From Melanocharis versteri (Eukaryota; Chordata; Aves; Passeriformes; Melanocharitidae), in the NCBI GenBank assembly GCA_013397845.1, contig VZTG01004580.1, positions 806,001-870,000 on the forward strand: DNA of 64,000 nucleotides. The letters run 5' to 3'. The notes under the pieces are model-generated. The model made no database searches and had not been told where the DNA came from. It saw only the letters and a program-made list of their open reading frames with translations. Each line of letters begins with the position of its first letter. The stretch's first letter is position 1. The position numbers were made by a program, and so were the translations under genes. Shown here piece by piece: positions 9,901 to 22,366 of this stretch.

Positions 9901-12560
9901 TAAAGATGTTGATGGCTCAGCTTGTTAGATAGAAGATATTAATTGTCATCTGTAGACAAAGAGACTTGTTTCAGTATTAAAAAAAAAGTATTTAAAAGAA
10001 AGGAATAATAATAAAAAAAAGTATGTGCATCACTGTCTGGTCTGCTAACACCTGCTGTGGTCTCATGTCTGCCTGAGAAACCTGTCTCAAGAGCAGCTCT
10101 CTCTCAATGATCAGTAAGAGATAGAAAGGGAAAGAAGCAGAAATCTGACAGGATGTGTGGTCACTTTATCATCCCTTCTGAGCTTGAACCTTTGGAGAGG
10201 AATAGGAAAAAAAAGTTTGGAATGGAAGAAGCAAAGTGCAAAGAATCTCACTTCTTTTAGCAAGGTTTCAAAGGTAATATACTCACCCTAATCTGCTGAG
10301 TCAGAATTATAACCGATAATGTTAAGTCCTTACATATATTTGTAATAATGAAGTGAATAGGTAATTTGTTGCATTCTCTTGGATATTGCTTTCTCATCAT
10401 TAAATTGAGATGTAAATTTACTTCAGCCTCTTTTTTTCAGTCCTGAGTTACACACTGAAAATTTTACTGCATTCAAGCAAATTATTCCTAGACCTTCAGC
10501 AGAAATGGTCTTATTGTTTTTCCTCTAGATTTCCTTAAATCCACATTGTTCTAACCTGATTTTATAAACCTTTTTCTGTATGAAAGACTACCATAATGCA
10601 AATAATTTGACAAACAGGAATGCAGGATTAAACCAGGAAACAAAATTATGGAAAGTACCAAACCGTTCAAAATGCCACTAAAATGTTGCTATTTGGGGTA
10701 GTTTCTTATTAGCTGGATTCTAAATGAATCTCAACTGTGAAAAAACCCCACAACTTTCTTTTTTTAACAAATCTCTGCTCTATTAATTTATTTACAAGAT
10801 TTAGTTTCTTCCAGAAATTATTTTTTTAATTAATAAAATCCTATATTAAAATTAATATTTTTAAAATAGTACTTTGTCAGTCTGAAGACTTAAGTTATTT
10901 TGACACCAGGAGTTGAATCTGGTGGGACACTGGGAGTTTCCACCTCTTTCAGGATAGCAGAGACCTCTTTTCTATTTTAAAATAAGGGTTTGCAAAGCAT
11001 TTTTAGACAGTTTAGTTGAAGTATATCCATATATGTGAATATGTTTGCTTGCAGCATGACTTTTTCCAGTCCCAATACTCAGCCTGGTTTGTGCACTGTT
11101 TCTGAGCTGGGTGGGATTTAGTTTTAGCATTTTTTTGGACAAGAATCTTTATCTTAGCTTAACTGAAACACAAACTTGAGAAAGCCTTGTTTTCTCTGAA
11201 GAGCTATTGAACATGCCTGAGAAAGGCTTTGAAAAGAAGGCAGAGACCTAAGTATTTAAAATAAGACTTGATGAACTAGAACTTTCTGATTCAAATTTGG
11301 CTTTGTCATCTGGTGAGCACAGCAGGAAAATGGCCTTGTAAACAGGCTGCACAGAGCTAACCTGCAAGCAAGATAGTGAGATGGGAGAAATAAATCTCTT
11401 CTACAGCAGGGACTTGTGCAACCAGAAGCAGCAGGAGCCCCCAGGGTAGCACACACTGCTCTGGACGTGCTCCCCCAGTCCCATTCCTCCAGGCCAATGA
11501 GTGTATTACAGCTGCCGAGGACCTGCCATCTACCTGGCTGCCACGGAAGAGCACAGACTGGTTCCTTCTCACTCATATGTTGCTAAAAATAAAGCTTCCC
11601 CCAATTTCTGTGCATTTGTATGCCCCAAATCAAAATTATAGTGATCGTTCTGGAAATGGTGATGCAGAACTTTCTCTTCTCTGATTATTTGGGGTTATAG
11701 CTTCTCTTTGACCTGTTACTCTTCTCCATCTCAAACAATTTTATAGTTTGGCACCTGTAATATACTTCTGTAAATTGTCTTTAGCAAACAAAATTGCTGG
11801 TCCCACCTCTGAGTGCTGAACTAGAATCAGGTGACTCCCTAATTATAAACAATTTCCTACAATTACCTTCTACCGAGAAGCACCATTCCTGGGAGAATGA
11901 GACCTTTCTCAGAAGAGCTTCAGTAGTGCTATCCATCCAATCAGTTAAAATAAGAAAATTGTAGGAATTTTTTTTTAAATATTTTCATGCATTTTTTATG
12001 TTTGGTGCTTTTATTTCATAATAGTTACATAAATATGTAGGGCAAATTTCTTGATTCTGATGAACTCTGCAAACCCCTGTAGTTCAAAATGCTTATATAT
12101 TCCATGCAAAATTCCCTTTAGTGGCCAATAAGAAAATAACAAAATCATGGTTTACAGTTTTACAGGACCTTTCATCCAAGAGTCTCCAAAGGGCTGCAGA
12201 GATATGTGCATAGTAACATTTTCATCTTAGAGCTAAGGAAATCAAAGGCTAGAAAGATTAAAGCCCAAACCTTTAAAGGCGCCTTTGGAGTTAATTGGAG
12301 ACTTTGAAAACTTTTCAGGGTCTACATCTATGTGACTTGTCCAAGGATGCCCCCTGCACATAGCTGGAAAATAAAATACAGGTGTATTTAATTCCTTTTT
12401 TCATTATTTCAAGGCCACCAAAGAGGAACTACACATATAGAGCAAGAGTAGCTAAATCGCTTCATGCATTTCACAGAAGAGATCTTACACCATTAAATAT
12501 ACACAGTGTAAAGTGTAATGTGCACTTTTGTTTTTCATTGCACTTGGAGAGCCCTCTAAA
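6980..12560. other. Non-coding desert
   Basis: 6980-7320 is less AT-rich than its surroundings and has two overlapping chance frames (82 codons on plus, 114 on minus) without domains. The rest is AT-rich with poly(A/T) tracts. A 12-bp perfect palindrome AAAGGCGCCTTT sits at 12275-12286. No gene or further repeat was recognised. Confidence 0.6.
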
Positions 12561-12660
12561 CATGCAGGAATCACCATCACAGGTCCTGATCATGCATCTG
12601 TGTGCAGACAAGTGTGGACGTGCACGTGCATTCAGCCCCAGAGACTTATTTGCATAGTGG
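12561..12660. promoter_or_regulatory. Possible regulatory motif cluster (E-box and octamer)
   Basis: A palindromic TGCACGTGCA (12621-12630, CACGTG core) and a POU octamer ATTTGCAT (12648-12655) lie within 35 bp, next to other TGATCATGCAT-like sequence. The motifs are seen directly. Enhancer function is only inferred and such motifs also arise by chance. Confidence 0.2.
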
Positions 12661-13480
12661 AAGGGAGTCAGGTTACGAAGATTTTGACCATTAAAACATA
12701 AACTAACTTTCCTATCTAGAGAGCAGGAAATGGGCTGCTTATTTAGAAGGCAGAGTCCCGAAAGGAGTTGTCTGAAGGTGGATGATATGTACATATCCCT
12801 CAAAAGATCCACCTCCTGAACAAGGTCCAGCCTGTTTAGATGCTTCATTTATGTTCCATGCTGACACAGGGAATTGTATCAGCAAAAACTGAAGGGAAGA
12901 AAAGAGGAATTGCATTTGAGTCTCAGAATTTTACAGATATTTAGAAATCTTCTATACTTCATAACATGCTGATATGGTTTCCATCTGTGACATTGACTAA
13001 GTGGGATCCTACTTCTGTTGAAAACCATCACTATTTTTAATAGTCTAAGATTGAATTTTAAAGGCATTTTTATATTTTATTTAACATTCTGGTAATAAAT
13101 ATTCTGCTAATCAAGTCAAACACCAGATGAATGAAATTTGTATTCAACATCTATAATCCTCTTTCTAATTTTTGTATAGATTTTAGATATATGTATAAGC
13201 ATCCACTGCAAAAGGGAATTTTACCCTGTAGGATTAAGCAAAAATATTTTTACTTTTTAATGTCTGCATTTGTTTCAACTTTTTTATTTTAATTTCTGAA
13301 AAGCTAACATTTCTTGTCTTGATGCTTTGAAGAAAATGTTGACCTAAAAGAGTAGAGCATATTTTGAAAATTACAGGTATGAAGAAATTGGAATGAAAAA
13401 GAAACCGCCTGGGTGAGATTATTCACTAGAAAACACAGAAAAACTAAATAGATCATAGTTTGTGAAAAAGAAAGAACCCT

Positions 13481-13510
13481 GGAGCAGGTGAGATTTGCAT
13501 ACTAATTAGA
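13481..13510 (+). promoter_or_regulatory. Dense E-box, octamer and homeodomain motif cluster
   Basis: Three motifs are packed into 24 bp: E-box CAGGTG (13485-13490), POU octamer ATTTGCAT (13493-13500) and homeodomain core TAATTA (13503-13508). This arrangement is typical of developmental enhancers in gene deserts. No conservation data are available, so function is speculative. Confidence 0.3.
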
Positions 13511-15735
13511 GACAAAGTTTATTCAGGCTCACAGGCCAATCTATCTTCCATCACAAGACAGCATCTGTTTTAGAAGATTCAACTCCTTTTAGGTTGGCTG
13601 CTGGTGTTATAAAAGCTGAAATATTTTTCAGCTTTCATTATAAATTTTTGCTTTTGGGAGTTTACAATTCAGTGAGTAATATTTTTTTTCATGTTTAAGG
13701 TAATTCTGTTTTGAAGTTATTTTTAGTGAAAAAAATAATTTCACCATTTTCCAGTTGTGTTAAAAAACAGTTTGTCTAATGGGTGTGATGTGAAAAATAG
13801 TTAAAAATCAACCACTGGCAAAACAAAATATAGACTATCCAAAATTAATAAAAGCAAAAATATACAGGAATGGAAGAGATCTAATAGTAAGAAACTGGTA
13901 TTAATAAGTGACCCTCATCTAATATTTAATTGCTTTTCAATTACTGCACCCATTATTCACCATCTCCTATATGTCATCCCACTCCTCCTCTGTGTTGTTG
14001 ATGTCATTCTGCCTATATGAGCAAATTTCACAAGCACACTCACAATATTTACCAATATCAATAGTGAAATTATTATACAAAAAAACATCTCAGGACCATT
14101 TCCACAAAAGCTTCAGATGCAAACTCCCTGCAGTGCAATACTTCCCAGTTTGACACACCTCTGACGTTCATTTGCAAATTCCTTATCCTCCTTATAATTC
14201 TTTTTACTGTGCCCTATGTTTTTTCCAGCCTTGTACTTGACGTACATATTAGCTTCCACAGCAATTTTAATATTTAAAAATATGCATTAATTTGGACAAT
14301 CTGCATGTCTGGATACTTTCTTGATTTAATTGCAATGAAAGTATTAACATGAAAATAGGGGTTCAAATGTTTCAAAGGTAATATGTACAAAACCTGAGGT
14401 ACTTATTAACTTGTGAACTCAATTCAAACTTTGTGTGCAGTCTCACAGGAAGAAAATGTGTCAAAAAAATCCAAAAAACTGAAAATAATTATGGTGTCAG
14501 TTACTTTAATTCCATCAAAATTAATTACAATGTACAGGAATATTCTACTTCTGTCATGGATTCTTTTCCCAGACCACAGCTTAGTCACTTACGAGAAAAT
14601 ACTGGCAATTTTTTCTTAGACATAAAATACTTTTACTGTGAAAATTACCTTTCATCAGTAACATACACATGTACAAGATCCACCTGAAACAGTTGTCTGA
14701 TCAGTCCTCCAATTTTAAACAAACATGAGGCCTGGGGCTATCATGCTGCTTCTTTTCCTAGATGGGCTTTCTGTTTCTAGCTGAATTTTTTTCCCAATGA
14801 CATTTGAAGGCTATGGTCTTCACTCTCTATTTCCATCTGTTCAGTCAAAGACAAATGACAGCTCTAATTTGAGCATATTTGGCAAATTTACTTGACTCCT
14901 GCCTACTTTCTCAGAGATGACATTCACTCTTTTGCATCCAGCCTCAGCAGACGTGGCCTTCTTACCTCCAGGGGAGAAGGAAAATCACTTCCCCTTGCCT
15001 ATTAAAAAAGGGATTATGGCAGGACTAGTGTAATCTCTTATTCAGTTAAGGCATTTGTTGTCTTTACTGAACGTGTATTCTGATCCAGAGAAGCAAGAGT
15101 AATAATGGGTTTGGTTGTGCCATTCAATCTGTCACCTCACCTTGCCTTCATCAAACTGACTTCATGGCCAAAAAACCCACTGTGCAGTCTGTCTCACTCC
15201 CTCTTGAAGAGCAGTTTCACCAAATACAGGTTATTCCATGCGTGACTCGAATCTCTAGTAAGGCTTGAGTCTCGTCTTTCTCAACTACTAAAATGCAATG
15301 CTATATTATTGCACCAGTTCTTAGAAGACCATAAGAATGCTGTGCTTCAGAAAACACAGATGTGAGCAAGACAATGCAAATCTTTATAGCTGTAAAGAGA
15401 ATGGCAATTAGCTCAGTACAGCTAATGTGAAAAATGTTCCTTCTTTACAAAGCCACACATTTTGAGACAGCTGTAGTAATTCATCTTGAGACATGATGCT
15501 GTTTCCAAAATTCTGCTTTGTAAGAGATATGGCATTCTCGTTTACTTTGGTTTGGCATAAGCAAAATAAATTTGGCCAGTGGATCTCTTGCTACATATAC
15601 TGATCCTGGTATAAGCCTGTCTAGAAAAGAAGCAGCTTCAGGCAGGATGATCATTGCAATGTAGCCAAGACAAAACCATGGGCTCTCAGACGTTAACGAA
15701 AAGCTTTCCTTTAACTAACCCAGGATGAGGATTTA

Positions 15736-15753
15736 CTCTCTCTCTCTCTCTCT
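15736..15753. repeat. (CT)9 microsatellite
   Basis: Nine perfect CT units followed by TGCC. Confidence 0.9.
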
Positions 15754-17350
15754 GCCATGTCTAACACTTGTCTCTACAAGGATTATTTTACAGCTGTGAA
15801 TAAATGATCACCTACATCCGACAGACAGGCTCCGGAGTGCTGTGGCTGCTTCACAGCATGCCAACAGCAGCAAGCAGGATGCAGGGGTGATGAGCACAGC
15901 GTGGAGAGATCCCGCAGTGATGCTGAGCTGGTGCAGTGGGGGACACATTTCCCCTTTCGCACAAGTAGTACAAAGAATGGCCAGGGGAAATAGGACAGGA
16001 CCCAGCTTTCCTGGCAGTTTCCAAATGTGGTAATAACTCCTTGGCTACTGGCAGGAAAAGGAATTTTTGAACAGCCCTCTGGCACAGAGAAACACTCAAA
16101 GGAGTGTGAAGATAACCATACGCCCTTTTACACAAATAATGTCCCGCACGACTGTTGTGAATGAATGCCAGGTATGAAGCAAATGTTTTCTTGTCACTGG
16201 TATTAAATTTCCTCCTCAGTTTTAAAAGTGGCCCCTGTATACTCCCCATTTTTAAGCCTATTTTCCAGTCACTGTATAATCTTCATTAGATAACCATAAA
16301 GAAATTATTTCCCCTATAGTGAATCCAAGAATAACATTAATGAATGAAGTTCCATTACTTCAAATGGAACAAAAAACCCTATAACTATACTCCAAGTTTT
16401 AAATATAAATAACAACAAAATGCCTGTCCATGATATTTATTTATTTATTTCATAATATGGTAATGCTGTTCAAAAGCATAACAAAATTAGTCATCACCAT
16501 GAATGCTAAACTTCTGAATAACAGGGTTTCAATACTTATTAATCACAAATTAATTTTTCCTTGCTGAGAAATCATCTTCTTGATGGCAGATTGTAATTAA
16601 TGTTGTCTTAAATTCCTGACTGAGATATTGGTTGGTATTGTTGCTGTTATGAAGTGAAACAACTAACATTGATAACATACTGTGTTTCCAATCTTTTATA
16701 AAAGTGTGCAATTCCAAAAGGACAGAAAGGAAAAATAAATAGGATGAACAAATATATAAAAGATAAAATATAATCTAGTCATATAATGTTGAATTTTAAA
16801 GGGGCAGCCTATAATATCTCATTAACCTGAAAATGTGTTGTATTATTCATTACCTCAAATTAGTTGCAGAGTTGCAAAAGGAAATCAAAAGAGACCTCAA
16901 AAAGACTATGCCTTAACATGTGATATCTGATCCTAGAACTGTTCTCATTACATAATCAGTGAGCTTTGCAAAAGGAAGAATAGACACAATTTTCCTTGTA
17001 TTACTAACAACATTGTTTCTCGAAAGTATGACACATAGGACAACTTCATATTTTAAGTATGGAAATCCATATTAACTACTTGTGAACAAACAGCAGCTGG
17101 CAATGATTCATGACTCTTTTTTATGCGGGATAAATAACCTTGCTTCAGCTTTTTCACCCCATGGTATTAACTGCTGTATGATCTAATTAATATATTCTGT
17201 ACAATAATAGATGTAGTTATTAAATACAGGCTATAGCAATGTATAAAAAATGAGGTGTCACAGATAGAAAGCAAATTAAAGGAAGTATTAGTTATCAAGC
17301 AGAGTAAACAATATAACAATTAAAGAGATGGCAAAAGTCAGGTTACTCAC

Positions 17351-17419
17351 CGTAAAAATGTACAGTCCTCCAAAAAGGAAAAAAGGCATATGAGATGCAG
17401 TCTGCATTCTTTTAGTTGG
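17351..17419 (-). other. Candidate 69-nt exon-like segment
   Basis: On the minus strand, TAATTTTCAG precedes 69 nt that end at a good donor, ACG|GTGAGTAAC. The segment is an exact 23 codons with no stop in the first frame; its second half would encode a hydrophobic run (PFFLFGGLYIFT). I recognise no protein family. The acceptor has a weak pyrimidine tract, and a GTGAGT donor is expected by chance every few kb, so this may well be spurious. Confidence 0.15.
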
Positions 17420-18360
17420 CTGAAAATTACTACTTATCTAAATGGATATTTTTCATGAGGATTGAGCTGACTGATATTAAATGAGAGGAATTACGTTGAT
17501 AAAGTATTAAGTAAGGATTTTCAGATGCATGATGTCAGGAACTGAGAAAGCACAATAATATTAACATGACTGGTTTTATAAGGTAACATATTTTAACTTC
17601 TACTTGAGTTATTTCCTGATTTTTTTTAGAGATGATGAGCACAATCAGCAGCAAGTCAAGCCAATAGCATCACAGTTATCATTTCTGAAAGTCCTACTCT
17701 TCACCTGAAACAGAAAATGTACTCTGCGATTCATTCCACACCCAGCACTACAATGCACAGCATTTGCACCACCTAATAATCCCAGTACTGCAATAGTATG
17801 GATGGGTAACCACAAGACACACAAAATTAAGTTTAAGAAACTGTTTCTCAATAGTCTACCTATTTATTGCCAATATTTCAATGGCAAAGAGATGTAGTGA
17901 TGTCTACTAGTAGTTCTGTACTTTCCTAATACAGCCTTACAAAATATTTAAACCATGATACTAAGTGGTTTGTGCTACTTTAATAAATCTAAGCAATCTA
18001 CATCAAATCAACACAGAAAATTTCTGAAAACTCATACTTGCTGTAAATTTCGTTGAGAATCCCTTATTCACAAAAGGTATCCTAATCATTCATACAAATT
18101 ACTGATTATAATCATCAGTGTAATTTAAGCAATGAACTTCTTTTATGAATTACACAAAATGAAAAGGAAAACTCAATCCTGAGCTTATAAATGTCAAGTG
18201 TAATTTTGTTCCATGTCGGGCACAAATACAGATTCTGTGTATGTAAAGAATTTGCCACGAACATAATCCACTTTTGTGGTGGTGTAAAATGCAATGATGT
18301 TCAGCACTAATAAGTAAATACATTAAAAGATACAGTTATATTAAATTTAGTTTTCACAGT

Positions 18361-18442
18361 GGGCCAGATCTAGCATGGGAGTAAATCAATAGAACTCTAC
18401 AGGAGCTAAGCTATTTCTGAAAATTTGCTCTGGATCTGGCTC
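18361..18442. repeat. Relic of an ancient palindromic (MITE-like) element
   Basis: The ends are inverted repeats: GGGCCAGATCTAGC on the left against GAGCCAGATCCAGAGC (complement of the right end). The internal GAGTAAATCAATAGAACT pattern fits, from memory, the old amniote palindromic repeats that start GGGCCAGAT. About 82 bp remain. These families are old, so a copy here is a fossil shared with many birds. Confidence 0.5.
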
Positions 18443-19586
18443 TTGAAATAATTTTTTTAAATGATTAAGTAAAGTATTGCACATATAAGACATTGATTTT
18501 TGTCATTGATTTTTGCTGGCATTTGAGCCAAGCCTCAAAAAGCTTGAACATTTTATGTATTTACAGCTGTCTGCTGGCAAGGAATAATTCATCCATTCCA
18601 AATGAAACATGTTCCTGAAGCTTATAAAAACAGCATTTTTCTAGACTAGATTTACAAACAGATTCTTCAAATAAAAAGTTAGAAAATGTGCTTTAAATCA
18701 TTGAAACAAAAGCTGAAGTCTGTTTCTTGATTTTTCTTTTTTTGGTTTGTCAAACAGATAAGATAGATATTGATTATATTTGCCTCCCAAGAGAGCTGTT
18801 CCATCAGCAGAGACCAAAGATCAATGATGAACCATCATCTCATAACAAAATATTTCCAGTGACAAGAAGAAACTTATTGTTTAGTATTTTTTGTTAAATA
18901 CGGATGTAGGAAAATTTCGATTGCTTGTCGTTGTGTTTTTTCTTAACTAGACCAATCCACCCATCCTTACACAGGGAGAGCAGTCTCCCTTTTGGCTGAT
19001 CTGAGGCAACTGCAGACACAGGCCCAGCATTAGCAGAACCTACCTTTGATTTGTTTCCAGCCCTCTCTTTTGTCACATTCTAACAACAAAAAGCCCTTAC
19101 TTGTACATAAGAGAATATCATCCTCACAGAGACCACTACCTATTTATTCAAATGACTCAGCTCCTGCAAGTCTCAACCAGTTAATGTGTTATTCCAGAAG
19201 AAAAAGCTTCTTTCCCCTCTCTTTCAGAACACGTATTCACCAATGCAAAATTAGGCAATATTGCTACCTACAAGTGCTTTGCCAAAAATGAAACACAGAG
19301 TGGAAAAGTCAGTTATTCCACAGGTCCCAGCCTTGTATTTTCTCCTCCTACCAGTCTGATTGACCTTTGGCTGAGCATAACATCCAGTATAAATTGTAGG
19401 TTTACTAATACTGGAGGTTACCTTTCCAACGGATCTATAGACAACTTTGCAGCAGAGGTTGAAAGCACAGATGCTAAGACTTTTGCTTTTAAATTTTAGA
19501 ACGATGGGTAAGACTCTATGACTCACGAGCAAGAATTTTGATGATAGAGGGCTTTCCTGGAGGTTTATACCCATTTCAGGCATGGG
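18443..19586. other. AT-rich desert
   Basis: No recognisable gene, RNA or repeat was seen. Short chance frames are present. Confidence 0.6.
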
Positions 19587-19631
19587 AAAAAAAAAAAAAA
19601 NNNNNNNNNNNNNNNNNNNNNAAAAAAAAAA
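19587..19631. other. Assembly gap (21 N) inside a poly(A) tract
   Basis: Fourteen A's, 21 N's at 19601-19621, then ten A's. The true homopolymer length is unknown. The open frame crossing it on the minus strand is not real. A poly(A) tail of a retrocopy is possible, but there is no AATAAA just upstream and no gene-like body. Confidence 0.9.
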
Positions 19632-22228
19632 CAACAAGGCAGAGAAAGGCACAGTTCAAAAGCATTAGAACAACCAGGAAAGTCGAACCAGCGAAAACTA
19701 AGGGTATTTAATAAACACAGAATGGAGTTTGCATTAGAGCTTTAGACTGATTGAAAACTCCAGCAAATCACCTTTAAAGGCACTGTTTACAGAAACTCTC
19801 ATGATAAAATCAGTGAATCCAAATCTTGGATCCTCTGCTAGGTGTCTCTTCATTGGTGAGGCGGCTAAGGAGCAGTCATTGGAAGAACACAACAAGGACC
19901 TCTTGTGCACCTTTTCATAAAAAATTAAAAGAGCAGCAGGGAATGTTTATACCACTTTTCTGCCACCCATAGGTTTTAATAATCCCACACTAAAATTATT
20001 ATTCCGTAGCCTGACTGTACACCATTTATTTCTGAATCACCACACAGAGGCAGATTCTTTCAGTGTAACATTTTGATATTAAGAGTTCAAAAATTTTCAA
20101 AGACTGACTAACAGCCACATTCTGGCAATAAACATGCCTTTTTCTAGCATAGAAGAGAGTTCAGAAAAAGCTGCCTTTTCAGACATTTAAGGATCCCACC
20201 AATAAGAGAGAAATACCTGCAGCTATCTTCATCCTCTACCTAATGGTACATGCTAGGACCCCGAAAAATTACAATCAGAATGTCCTGTACTTTGAGAATT
20301 CCTGCCTAAAAAATTCTTTTTAGGACCCATTAGCACAAATCAAAACAGCTGCTAATCTGAGGAATCACAAGAGTGAGAAACAAGTTGACAGATCCCTCTG
20401 ATTCAATTCTCCAAGGTCCTAGGTCCTTCACTAAGGGCAGCTTCCTCAGGCCTCAGAAATGCATTCAAATGAAGCTGAATAAAATTTTGTGTGAAAATGT
20501 TTAGCCATTGTATTTTCCTATTCACATTCAGAAAGCTTCTGCACTGTAGTTATTCAAATTCAAATTTTTTTTCCTTTGTATTATTGTTTTCAGAGATATT
20601 ACAGTATCATCTCAAAGATCCGTATTTATCAGTCTTGAGAGAGCTGCCAGCAGTGTGGGCATTCCCTAACAAGCTATAAGGAACCTGCCTTATTACCATT
20701 TCCTGCTGCACAGCTCCTCTTTTCTAATTGCAGTTTCATTATGATACCTTACATCAATGAGAGTGTCTGTAGTTCCAACTAGCCAAATAAATAAAAGAAC
20801 TGGAACAAAGAGGCAGAAACTCTCTGTATACCCACACCACAAGGTCAAAAGCAAAACTATATCTGCCTACTTTCTCATCTTATACTTCATCCATGAGGTG
20901 ATAGCTGAGGCTCAGGTACCTTAAATATATGTATACAAGGGGTAAAATCTGGAAATATATGTTAATTCTCCTCCTGTCCCCTTTCTTTCATGCTGAAAAG
21001 CTGAGTTGCAGAGATATTAACTTCAGTACCTATATTAGCTATGGCTCATTACGCATGCCGATGGAAAAAATAATATTGGTTCTAAAACACAAAAAAGAAA
21101 AATAAGTGTTACAATAATGACTTTTTAACCTATGGATATTTTTCTCTTTATCAACAGAGAAAGCCCCCATATTTTTTTCTCAAAAGATCTGATCTTGGAG
21201 TCAAAACTGTGTCTCGCGTGGCATGATCCTTTAACCCCTCTCAGACATGAGGTCTCCAAAGCATACTTCCCAGAACAAACTACAATTCTTGAGCCAAAGC
21301 AAAGCAATCTGAAAAATGGTGTTTTGACAGCTGGACATCTGATGACTGTATCAGTTAAACTCTTCTGTTATTTAACACTTTTCAAGATTTTACATAATGA
21401 CATGCTCCATTTTATCTCTGATAATCGGTCTAAAAATTGGGTTATTGAATAATACCACATTTATCCTTTGCATTTAAGACCTTAGCAGGCCCAATTAATG
21501 CCAAAATTTCTAGGATTCATTAATACACTCTCTTTGTCAATGCAGTTTTTGCTAAGTAGGGCATACCTTAGTCTATTTAAAATGTCTGATTGATTATAAT
21601 CAATACAGTATTCAAGGCACAAGGCACATTTTTCTGCAGTAGTAACGTGAAAGGCTAAAAAATATGCAAGCTCATGTCCACCACCTTCCATCAGAAACAA
21701 CTGACTTTCAAACTGTTGTTTCGCTATGAATAATGCATTCTTCTAAATCCTCTCAAAATGCAAAGGAGAGGCTCTGGAGCTAAATGGCTTTCACTGAAAA
21801 GATAGTTTCAAGTTCATAATTTCTGTGCTTGGATTTCATGTGCATAGAATTTTCTCCCACCATCTGCATACAGCACACACATGCATTACTTTACATTTTC
21901 AAAACTCCATTAGTTATTCTGAAATAAGACTGAAATGACCTTCCCAGTATAAAATTAACCATCCTATCTTACACAATTTAGCACAGAAAGGGAGTAAATC
22001 CCGTCATATTTGCTGTGAAAAAGTTATGACAGCACAACCAGGTAAACAATTCTCCACCAATTTAGTGGAGACATCCTACCAATTTATATCAGCTGTAAAT
22101 ATTAGTCACCATGTCCAGACATGTCCAGGCCACAGGTTTCTTTTTTAATTTTACCTTGACTTCAAATAAACATTAGCTTTGGGTAGGCTTCTTGCTTTTT
22201 ATTATTTGCTTATGGAATTATTTGTATT
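19632..22228. other. AT-rich desert
   Basis: No gene or mobile element was recognised. The 106-codon plus frame at 21132-21452 has no domain and no splice context and is taken as chance. Confidence 0.6.
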
Positions 22229-22366
22229 TTATTTAAGTGTTCAAAAAACTTGTGGGTGAGGCACCTGGTGATATGGTTTAACGGTGAACACAGTAGTGTT
22301 GGGTTAAGAGTTGGTCTTGAAGATCTTTAAGGTCTTTTCCAACCTGAACAATTATACAATTATAAA
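22229..22366 (+). mobile_element. Short CR1 LINE 3' tail, sense strand
   Basis: Keeps the last ~135 bp of CR1: GATATGGTTTAACGGTGAAC, GTGTTGGGTTAAGAGTTGG, TTTAAGGTCTTTTCCAACCT and then two ACAATTAT units in place of the usual ATTCTATG-type terminal repeats. It is heavily 5'-truncated and more diverged than the copy at 55 kb. The left border is approximate. Confidence 0.85.

Larger units (their letters stand above)
13511..18360. other. AT-rich desert with simple repeats
   Basis: Contains a (CT)9 run at 15736-15753, a TTTA run near 16436-16450 and many AT tracts. The frames on both strands at 15783-16249 are chance frames in a slightly more GC-rich patch. One weak exon-like segment is noted separately at 17351-17419. 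Confidence 0.6.

Noticed and set aside
12471..12848. 125-codon minus-strand open frame
   Set aside because: No domain or conserved pattern; overlaps a possible regulatory cluster only.
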